From contig JAJUBI010000001.1 in the NCBI GenBank assembly GCA_022419385.1, positions 2,604,001 to 2,668,000 on the forward strand: 64,000 nt of DNA, written 5' to 3'. Below are positions 56,232-64,000 of the stretch, piece after piece; position 1 is the stretch's first letter, and each line of letters opens with the position of its first letter. Below the pieces are notes generated by a model. It searched no databases and was not told the origin of the DNA. It saw only the letters and a list, made by a program, of their open reading frames with translations. This DNA is from Paraconiothyrium sp. Pb-2020 (Eukaryota > Ascomycota > Dothideomycetes > Pleosporales > Didymosphaeriaceae). Position numbers and translations under genes: made by a program.

Positions 56232-57105
56232 ATGACAGACGCCCCCGTCCTCGTCGAGTACAAGCCCAACGGCATCGCCATCATCACACTGAACCAGCCT
56301 CAGAAGCTCAATGCCCTGAACCAAGACGGATACTTCCAGCTCGCCGTAGCCCTACGCGAGATCGCCGAGCGCGACGACATATACATCACCGTGCTTACGG
56401 GCAAAGGGCGTTACTTCTCAGCGCACGTCACCCTTCCAATCCCCATCTAACCCTCACACATGCTGAGCTAAACGCAGCGGCGCCGACGTATCCATCGGTG
56501 CATCCTCTACAGGAAACGAGAGCACCCGTCTGCACTGGCTGAAAAACTTCGTCGCAAATAACCTCCACATCACACACGCCTTCTACACGCACCCTAAGAT
56601 CCTCGTCACCGCCTTGAACGGCCCCGCCGTCGGGTTGTCCGCCGCGCTGATCGCGTTCTCGGACTTTATCTACGCTGCTCCACACTCGTTCTTGCTGACG
56701 CCGTTCTCTTCGCTAGGATTGGTGGCAGAGGGAAATGCGTCGGTGGGCTTTGTTAGAAGGCTGGGCATATCGAAGGCGAACGAGGCGCTGATCATGAGTA
56801 AGAGGATTGGCATTGAGGATCTGGCTAGCACGGGGTTTGTAAATAAGGTTGTGGACGTCGGAGGCAAAGACAGATCTGAGGAGTTTCTAGCTGAGGTGCT
56901 GAAAGAGGTTGACGATCGGTTGGGCGCGCATTTGAATAGGGAGAGTTTGGTGAAGATTAAGGCGTTGATCAGGAAGCCGGAGATCGAGACGTTGGATAAG
57001 CAAGGTGTGACGGAGGTATTTGCCGGCCTGGATCGGTTTATCAAGGGTGTGCCACAGAAGGAATTCAGAAAGATTGCGAGTGGGGAGAAGAAGCATAAGC
57101 TGTAG
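56232..57105 (+). CDS. peroxisomal enoyl-CoA hydratase/isomerase family protein (ECI1-like)
   Basis: Two exons (56232..56422, 56478..57105) give 272 aa. Crotonase-fold marks: IAIITLNQPQKLNALN, TVLTGKGRYFSA then GADVSIG across the splice, which forms the first half of the oxyanion hole. LNGPAVGLSAALIAFSDFIYA and LGLVAEGNASVGFVRRLG give the second half and the conserved Glu. This pattern matches the Delta3,Delta2-enoyl-CoA isomerase type used to degrade unsaturated fatty acids. The C-terminal tripeptide HKL is a PTS1-like peroxisome signal (yeast Eci1 ends HRL). The best reading of the intron is GC-AG (donor GCACGT at 56423), because the nearby GT choice breaks frame. Confidence 0.87.
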
Positions 57106-57160
57106 ATGCGAGATCAGAGAAAAGAGTATCTCTCTGAGATGAAGAAGGGTATCATTGTGT

Positions 57161-58378
57161 CTATGCAAGGGAGACGCCGCCTTCGGTTGTGAGCAGCTCG
57201 CCGCCTAATGGCTCGTCTTTGCCCAGCATGGGTTTACCTGTAGCGGGTGAGTTATCTGAAGTCTCCGGCGGGGTGTCCTCTTTTTTCTTCTGCTCCTGCG
57301 TTTGGTGGCTAGAGTAGCTCATGAAACGCAGGCAGGTGAAGAGTAGAAATGCAGATATGCCGATTGCGGTAGCTGCTCTTCGGGTCAGAATCCATCTCAG
57401 ACCCTCGACCTCGCTGCGCGCATCGGAATTCAGCTCGACTGTGATCTTGTAGCCCAATTTTTGGATCTGCAATTCTGTTAGCACTCTGATCTCAACCTTT
57501 AGGTTTGAAAGTCGTACCTGGGACTCCATATGTCTCTGTTCATTCCTCACCGCCATCTTCCGATCATCAAACAACCCCTTCAGTTCATCCTTCAAATGGC
57601 TCGTCTCCTGACCCATCCTCTGACTCAAAATATCCACCTCATGCTGCAGCTGATTCCTCTCACTCCTCATTCTCTCTACTTCCGCCTTCCTCGTGTTTCC
57701 CACCTCGGTTCGAAGCTCGCTACACGCCGCCCGAAATAAATAAGACTCGTTCTCCACGTTCGACTTGCTGACCAGGCTCTCTCGTGCTAGCTCCATGTTA
57801 TCTGTTAATATGCCGCGCACTGCCTTCATTACAGTCACGGACTGGTCCTGCGAGAAGCCTGAGTTTGTAAGGTCCTTGACGAGGCTGTAGGTGTCGAAGT
57901 GGTGCACATAAGGTGGAGTTTTCAGGTGCGGGGGCTTGCGCTGTTCTTCCTCCTGTGGAGAGGGCATGTGTAAAATCGTATCGAGGGGCTTTGCATCGGG
58001 CGGTTTTGGCGGCTCAAGAGGTGGAGGCATCGCTTCGTCTGGTAGGTCGGCGTCTACACTATGCGCTTGGGTGGATGGCATCGTGGGCGGGAGCGGCTCC
58101 TCCTCTTCCTCTTCTTCTATGGGCTCGGGCTCCGGTGACGGTTTGGCCTCTTTTTCACCGTCCTTTTGTGTTTCTTGGTCTCGCAAATGCGCCGCGGGTT
58201 CTTGTGCTGTACCATAACGCTTTGAGACGGTTTCCTGTCGAGAGCGCGATGCCGCTGCGAAATTACGTCTGGCAGGAGAGCGTCGCGTTACGTTCGGACC
58301 GCCGCGTGCGCGTGCCCGAGGTGTTTTGGGCGTTTTGAATAGCATAGGCCATAGGAAAGGCAACCGCGGAGTGACCAT
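57161..58378 (-). CDS. FMP32/MCUR1 (CCDC90) family mitochondrial coiled-coil protein
   Basis: Two exons (57518..58378, 57161..57466; minus strand) give 388 aa. The 51-nt intron (GTACGA, GCTAAC branch, TTGCAG) is a multiple of three without stops, so an uninterrupted reading also exists, but removing it restores the conserved MESQ-IQKLGYKITVELNSD block. The N-terminus is Arg-rich (mitochondrial). An acidic/Pro-rich low-complexity region spans about 75-155. The DUF1640 domain follows: HHFDTYSLVKDLTNSGFS, QDQSVTVMKAVRGILTDNM, SYLFRAACSELRTEV, then coiled coil. A single transmembrane helix (TAIGISAFLLFTCLRF) precedes a polar tail. Yeast Fmp32 and human MCUR1/CCDC90B belong here; proposed roles include complex IV assembly and calcium uniporter regulation. 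Its stop lies 55 bp from that of the ECI1-like gene. Confidence 0.92.
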   Translation of the reverse strand: MVTPRLPFLWPMLFKTPKTPRARARGGPNVTRRSPARRNFAAASRSRQETVSKRYGTAQEPAAHLRDQETQKDGEKEAKPSPEPEPIEEEEEEEPLPPTMPSTQAHSVDADLPDEAMPPPLEPPKPPDAKPLDTILHMPSPQEEEQRKPPHLKTPPYVHHFDTYSLVKDLTNSGFSQDQSVTVMKAVRGILTDNMELARESLVSKSNVENESYLFRAACSELRTEVGNTRKAEVERMRSERNQLQHEVDILSQRMGQETSHLKDELKGLFDDRKMAVRNEQRHMESQVRLSNLKVEIRVLTELQIQKLGYKITVELNSDARSEVEGLRWILTRRAATAIGISAFLLFTCLRFMSYSSHQTQEQKKKEDTPPETSDNSPATGKPMLGKDEPLGGELLTTEGGVSLA

Positions 58379-60720
58379 AGCTATTGATGTTTGTGTTCAG
58401 GTGTTCTCGCCGATTCGGAATCATTGAAGGTTGGACACGCTCCGATTTAAGCCGAGGCTAGATGAGTCAGCTTGTCCATCTATGCACGGAACCTCGATTT
58501 GCACGAGCACCATGGAACGACAGCAACATAAAGACAACATAATCGGTAAGCGCGCGATCGGATACATACACCCAAACAGAAGGACGCTTTAAAGACCTCA
58601 TCGCGACTCAACGCCTAGCACAAAGCGTTCCAGCTTGCTGAAGCACAATGAATTTCAAGAGCCTTTCTAGCGACTTTCTCTCTGTGTATCACGCGTTAAT
58701 ATACTGACCAGAGATCGTAGTTGATCCTCTGGGGTGCGTAGGTACCACGGAGATGCGATTCCACCGGTATCCCATTTTTCACTTTGGTCTACGATTGAAG
58801 CTGAATTACCGTCATTGCGTATGATCTTTACCGCATCCCACCCGCATGTGCCTGACGCTTGCCTGAGGTTAGCTTTACAGATGTGAGATCGATATCAGGT
58901 CTCACGTCGCGCTGAGGCGAGGCTGGCCGACCGTGACGCTTGACGGCTTCAGGGTCGAGGCAGAACGCCACGTGCACCACACGCACGTATGGAACACCGA
59001 GCCAATTGCTGACCGGCGTTTTTCGGGCTCTTTCAAATGCGTGAGCGCCCCTGGTCGCCAGTCTAGAAGCGGTGGCGCGCCCGGCGAAACCGCCATCGAT
59101 GATAACTTCATGGATGCGTAAATGGCACCTGCAGGATGAGATTGCCATGTGCAAGGCGAGATTGGCATCGCCGAGAGTCACGGATCTGGACCGCGTGGAA
59201 GTTGGAGGAATAAGCCCAGTCAGAGGCTTTTCACGCCGACGTGGTGCAAATTCCCTGCACGCAGGTACGCCGTGAAGGACAAAGGACCTGCAGAAGCTTG
59301 ACACTAATCTTAAATAGGAGGCCTTTGCGAGGAAATCTTGTATGCAGGCCAGCTGAGCACTGACTGACGGAGATCACTCCAACCCTTTGCGTACGTCTTT
59401 GGCAGAGTGGCAGAGAAGCAGATTGAAACATTCGGCACTAGTCGGAGTTTCGCCCGGGTGCACTGTTTACGGACCGCTGCGCTGGCCGCGGCGGAGAGCC
59501 GGCGAGGGACGCTGAAACAGCCATCCCGCCTCCGTCAGGACCTTCAACACTTTTAGCGTTCTCTAGAGACAAAGCAGTGATCCTAATCGAGCATGACCAC
59601 GCTGCAAGCTAGGTATCAGGGGAGCCAATGGGTATCGATGGCTCGCCCCGGCCGCCCGGCTCATCTTAGCGCACATGCGCCGCCCGCAGAGTCGGCGTCG
59701 GGTCGTGGTGCTTATTGGAACGTGGAAGTGCCATGCCGGGACCTTTGAGAGAGGAGAGGCGGCGATTCAGTTGCAGCATGACGAAGATGCGCGAGTCACC
59801 ACGGAGTGCAGGCGTTCTCCAAGCATGAACAGCTCGGTCCAGAAAATGAACGACCAAGTCAGCCAAAAACATAGCCTTGTTTACGTGGCACTGATACGTC
59901 GAAGTGAGGATGCAGAGGGATTGTTGTGGTATTTTAGTCTACTCGTATGATAGGAGACCAAAGTAGCAACCCAAGGCCCAAGGAGCCGTTGGCCGCCGAA
60001 CGTCTGTTTGCCTACGTGCATCTAAAGGGGCATCCATACCCCCAAATTTAGCGTATAGGACCCACTTCACCGTATGGTGGATTGCTACTCCCAGTCAGCT
60101 GGTTGGACCATTTGCAGGTAAGGTAACCAATAGGAACAAACGGTATCCGTGTGGCGCCGAAGCGTGTCCACAATATCGGCTTTTGTTTCATGTACCTCCA
60201 ACGACACGCAATGTATACTGAGCAAATTGACGATCTCCAGTTGTAAAAGCTGCTGGAACTCGGTAATTGACTCGAGACTCAGGCGGTGTTCCGGATCTTC
60301 TGCAACTAATCAAGGCAATTGCTATCACGACTTCATCTCTCCTAACTTTGCTATGACGTGTTGCTACGCTGCAATGTAAAATCTTACCCATGCTGCATTG
60401 GCGTGAAGCCATCCGGAGCGCCTCCACGTGGGAGATCATCGTCGGGCATCGTTAGAAGAACCATCACCTAGGCTAGTACCAGGGATCGCAGTAGACGACT
60501 CCGGGCTCTAGCCTGACCTACGACATACATAACGACAGTGCTCTGCAAATATAAAAGTAAGCTTCGCCCGGATCCTCCCCAAACACAACATCACTCATGT
60601 AGCTTCGTTCATTCATTAGCAGCATCTAGATCCTGTTTCATACAGTCACTCTTTGCTACAAACCATCTTTCATGCTACCACCATCTTCCATTCTACCAGC
60701 CATCTTTCAAGTAATCGAAC
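58379..60720. other. 2.3-kb gene-poor stretch
   Basis: No convincing gene on either strand. The longest frame (58828..59304, minus, 158 aa) has no recognisable domain. A TATAAAA box at 60550-60556 and a C/T-rich leader precede the membrane-protein gene at 60721. Confidence 0.5.
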
Positions 60721-62028
60721 ATGCGTTTCATCTTCCAAACCCATTCTAGACAAGCCCAACAGGTCTTCGTCTCCCTCGCCGGTCACTACATCATAGCACC
60801 GACATCCGTGCTAGTCTTCCTCGCTGTCGTGGGCTTCACCCGCCAACAATGGGAAGCTCGATCCTCCTTCCAGCGTCCTCCAGAGACGGCCGGCGTTTCC
60901 GGATGGTTCGCCCCCGGCGCATACTACGCCTGGCTTCTCAACGCCATTGCCCTTGTCTGCGAGTCCGGATTGACCAGCACTTCCGATGAGGTGTTCTCAA
61001 TGAGGTTTGTCTCAACAGTCGTCGTCGCCTCGTACGCTGCCGCTGCCGGAATCGCCCTGCTGTATGGTGTCGCACATGCTTCGAAGTACACAAAGCCGCA
61101 GTTCCAGGCCGCGGATCGAGTTGCGATGATGGGGTGGATCGTCGGTGCGCACTACCTCTTGCACAGGCTTGTGTGTAAGCTTACGACCCAGTCTCCGGTG
61201 GTAGAGCCTGTGGAATTAGACGGTGTACCCGTCAGTGAACTTGCTTCACCTTCAACCTTTTTGTCCGCTTCATCATCCTTCAACCACGACGGTAATCTTA
61301 CCGACGCTCCGGTTGCGGCCTATTCGTTCGCGGACACCGAGTATGCCGTAGCACAGGAAGCTCCGCTTCTCTCCATACCTTCGGTATCACTTTCTCGTTT
61401 CCTTCAATCCCTTCGTTCTCGCCGCGCCATCCGCTTCTGGATTCCATCCCTCCAGACGACTACTTGGATCGCCCAACAGCTGTTGCTCACAATCGCCATG
61501 TTTGCCTACAACGTCCAACATGGCAACCTTCTCTCCCGGCTTGGCCTCTGCGGCGTGCCATTCCTCTCTTTGATTGTCGCTCCACTATCCGCTGTCTACT
61601 ACTGGCACCGCGAGCGCTGGGCCACGCTAGCGATCAACATCGGTACCCTTACCATCTCTATCATTTACGTCCTTACGCCTCGCCGATGGCGGTATGACCC
61701 CGATAGCCCCACAGCGCCGCTTTCAGCCGCGAATTTAAGCGATTGGGATCAGGCAACGCAGTTAGCAATCGGGTGCTTGTGCTTCATCATGCCGCTTTTA
61801 TTGCGTTTGTCGCAGCGGGGAAGGGCTTTCGAATCAGGTGTGAGAACAGGGTTGTGTGGACTGGGACGACATCTCAAGAGCAAGATTCTGCAGGGAAGAG
61901 AGAGAAGGGAAGGATATGCGGGTGGAGATCTAGCAGTAGATACAAGCTATCATGGAGCTCAGGGTGGAGCTAGTGGCGGAAGTGGGGCCGACGACACGGA
62001 CCGGCTCATGGGTGGGGGCGAGTTTTGA
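60721..62028 (+). CDS. uncharacterised multi-pass membrane protein
   Basis: Single-exon gene of 435 aa with good codon character and a clear promoter (TATAAAA 165 bp upstream, C/T-rich leader). I count about seven hydrophobic segments: near residues 20-38, 60-80, 95-118, 135-150, 250-270, 280-300, and 300-322, with another near 350-365. A polar loop of roughly 80 residues, rich in Ser and Pro, separates the first four from the rest. The C-terminus is Gly-rich and polar. I do not recognise a family or catalytic motif. It may be a lineage-limited fungal membrane protein. Confidence 0.75.
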   Translation: MRFIFQTHSRQAQQVFVSLAGHYIIAPTSVLVFLAVVGFTRQQWEARSSFQRPPETAGVSGWFAPGAYYAWLLNAIALVCESGLTSTSDEVFSMRFVSTVVVASYAAAAGIALLYGVAHASKYTKPQFQAADRVAMMGWIVGAHYLLHRLVCKLTTQSPVVEPVELDGVPVSELASPSTFLSASSSFNHDGNLTDAPVAAYSFADTEYAVAQEAPLLSIPSVSLSRFLQSLRSRRAIRFWIPSLQTTTWIAQQLLLTIAMFAYNVQHGNLLSRLGLCGVPFLSLIVAPLSAVYYWHRERWATLAINIGTLTISIIYVLTPRRWRYDPDSPTAPLSAANLSDWDQATQLAIGCLCFIMPLLLRLSQRGRAFESGVRTGLCGLGRHLKSKILQGRERREGYAGGDLAVDTSYHGAQGGASGGSGADDTDRLMGGGEF

Positions 62029-62435
62029 AACGTAAGCACCTGGTAGGCTAGGAACACAGGGACAGGTCGATTCGGATGAGGCTTGTGATATAGTTTGTTT
62101 CTTTTTTTTTTTTTTTGGATTCTTGTAAGACGGTTTTCTGTTAGACTCTGGTGGCTTGGTGCAGCACAGCGAAGATACAAGACTAACAAGACAAAAAGAT
62201 ATACACGACATCATGATTTAGCTACCTCCAGGTCTCATATAATTCCTTTCGTGGTACTGAGAAACGTGTCATGGGTGATTTTAAGTCAAGCCTCGAGCAT
62301 GGATCGCAGACTACTGCCTTTGTAAAGGAATGCCCCACGTGTGTTGTGGCGCAGCAACCTAGAGAATGTTCAGCCAGGGTTTTATAAGACTACTGAACAT
62401 GTCCCTGCTTGCTACCTAGCATTGTTTCTTTCAAT
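62029..62435. other. intergenic with a poly-T tract
   Basis: 407 bp between two plus-strand genes. A run of 15 Ts lies at 62102-62116, just after the membrane-protein stop. No gene supported. Confidence 0.45.
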
Positions 62436-63705
62436 ATGAACCTTCTTCAATTACCGCTTCCCCTAGTACAAGATATCCTACGCTATATTGTAGCATTGTC
62501 TTCAGACGCCAAGACAGGCCTTCGTCTCCGTCTCGTCAACCGTGAGCCTCCTTCTGCAGACACACACGTGCACGGGTAACAATCATACTGAACCAAATAT
62601 AGGCTTCTTTGATCGACATGTCATTAAATACCTCGCGCGCTACAATATTGATATACTCACGAGCAGGAAGCGATACCGAAAGTCACCTGGAAGCTTCAAA
62701 GTTCGAGTAGCTCGAGAACACATTGGCGATGCGCCTTACCGGCCTTGTTCAGACTTTGTCGCCCATATTCACGATGTAGTTGACGACATACTGTTCCTCA
62801 AGTCTCAGACCCCGCTTAGCACAACGACACCAGTCATACACACGCGTTCCTCCATTCTCGATGAATTCGCTCTGGCCTACGTACACAACAACGATAAATG
62901 GTTTCTGTTTCTATGCCCTTGGTGGGAACCGGATTGGGAAGGATTCGGTCATAGGTCACCAAGAAATACACGACTCACAACATTTGTGATCGCCGTAGTC
63001 ATGGATTGGGACAAAGCTGTAGAATGGCTTCTCGATTTGACAGAGCCGCCTCCTATGGCCCGGACGCCGGAATGTTTCGGGCGGTTAGCCCGACAAGCGA
63101 TGACATTGCGCAAACCACATGTTCTCAGGCTCTGTCTCTCCCGAGGCGCCAGTTTAGTCTACGTGCACCCTCTCAGATCAAACCAGATTAAGGAGGTTGC
63201 AATTGCAGGCGATCTGCATATTGTAAGCACACTGCTCAACTTCGCGATTCATCCTACTTATCAAGACTTCTTCTGGGAGTGCGTTGTGGTGGATTCATGT
63301 GCCGCTTTCGGCGAACAGAAGATCAATGAGATACTCATGCAGTTGGACTGGTCTAAGGCCCGGCATGTCCGGGATCTGATTGTTCGCAAAGCGCGTGAAG
63401 ATGGATACAATCTGATCGTGGACAGCATGGTGGAGGGGATGCACCCGGTTGAGGTGCAGGAGGCCGAGGAAAACGCAGTTGTTGACAAAGTGTGGCCAAA
63501 GGTTTCTCAACTGTATCCAGACAAAGTGCGCGTCCCCTATCAGGCGCGCATGAGATTCCGAGAGCTGAAAGCAGCCTATGGAATGGTCGAGCCAGTTGGT
63601 ACTGATACAAGTGCCACCTGCGGAGAAGTCTACGAGCAAGTACTCAAGCTCCCCAGCGAGAAACATTTTAGGCAGAGGGGAGAAAGGCTTTTTGGAATAA
63701 TGTGA
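62436..63705 (+). CDS. F-box-like/ankyrin-like fungal protein of unknown function
   Basis: Two exons (62436..62541, 62603..63705) give 402 aa. The N-terminus MNLLQLPLPLVQDILRYIV then LRLRLVNRFFDRHV has the form of a short F-box-like helix pair, and the splice (phase 1, GTGAGC to ATATAG) restores the LVNRFFD motif. The remainder is helical. LARQAMTLRKPHVLRLCLSRGA and EVAIAGDLHIVSTLLNFA look like weak ankyrin repeats. This arrangement is common in Dothideomycete proteins that have no assigned function. No catalytic motif is visible. Confidence 0.72.
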
Positions 63706-64000
63706 TACACAACAAATGAAATTCGCAGTACTAGGTAGCCTATATAGCTTCCGAAGACCGGAAATCTTAGGCAGCGGTGCCGCACATTCGTCAGTTAGCC
63801 TAAGACGCATATAGTGTCCATGTCGCGCGCCAGCCCGCGAACCCAAAGAAGAGCCACCAAGTCAAGCGTTCACATACCGTCGGCCAGACTAGTCATCAAG
63901 GCCGCGCCACTGCGAAGTGGAATATGCCCCTTCTGCTGAGTCAGTCGGAGGGTGCACGTGGCACCGCGTCACGCGTTCCCACTAGCGCGTCGCACTTGCT
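63706..64000. other. right edge, gene-free
   Basis: 295 bp downstream of the F-box-like gene; nothing supported. Confidence 0.4.

Noticed and set aside
56614..57105. Separate 163-aa gene starting inside the enoyl-CoA isomerase
   Set aside because: It is the 3' part of exon 2; the first half of the oxyanion-hole motif lies upstream across the intron.
58828..59304. 158-aa minus-strand frame
   Set aside because: No recognisable domain and ordinary for chance in GC-rich sequence.

Overview
The window is nuclear DNA of a filamentous ascomycete (Pezizomycotina, most likely Dothideomycetes, though the class is only inferred). Signs are the many 45-120 nt GT-AG introns with CTNAC-like branch points and the fungus-specific families: 2EXR, HET domain, fungal rhodopsin-like membrane protein, CRT10, YHM2, and several P450s. 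A pectin methylesterase and a GH28 pectinase side by side suggest a plant-associated lifestyle. I rebuilt gene models by hand from reading frames, splice signals and phase; exon coordinates are given for each.

Layout. 0.6-4.6 kb: small subunit of serine palmitoyltransferase, a mitochondrial GGQ release-factor-like protein, and a 2EXR protein. 5.2-8.25 kb: a gene-free block of degenerate repeats behind TATA-box leaders (locus A). 8.6-21 kb: DUF4291 protein, then an accessory group of three P450s (two closely related twins and one CYP7/8-like), a small membrane protein, a seven-helix rhodopsin-like protein and a short-chain dehydrogenase; no polyketide, peptide or terpene synthase is present here. 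21-36 kb: mostly conserved genes (CRT10, the citrate/oxoglutarate carrier YHM2, mitochondrial citrate synthase, an Nrd1/Seb1-type RNA-binding protein, a LOG-type phosphoribohydrolase, CLPTM1). 36-40.25 kb: a second gene-free array of the same repeat family (locus B). 40.8-47 kb: alpha/beta hydrolase, a frameshifted pectinesterase divergent from a GH28 enzyme, and a HET-domain protein. 47.5-58.4 kb: housekeeping genes (HEATR5/Laa1, YebC/TACO1, PET100, a peroxisomal enoyl-CoA isomerase-like protein, FMP32/MCUR1). 58.4-64 kb: a gene-poor stretch, an unknown multi-pass membrane protein and an F-box-like protein.

The most unusual feature is the pair of repeat loci. Each has a leader with a TATA box, then about 35-40 bp later a TTCTTCACAC-like initiator, then same-strand units of about 46 bp. 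Each unit has a conserved core of roughly 30 bp (begins ATGTGG, ends CTCCAAAAC) and a non-conserved spacer of about 15 bp. The two loci are 28 kb apart with ordinary genes between them. I do not recognise this family. It could be a decayed minisatellite or a transcribed repeat-spacer array.
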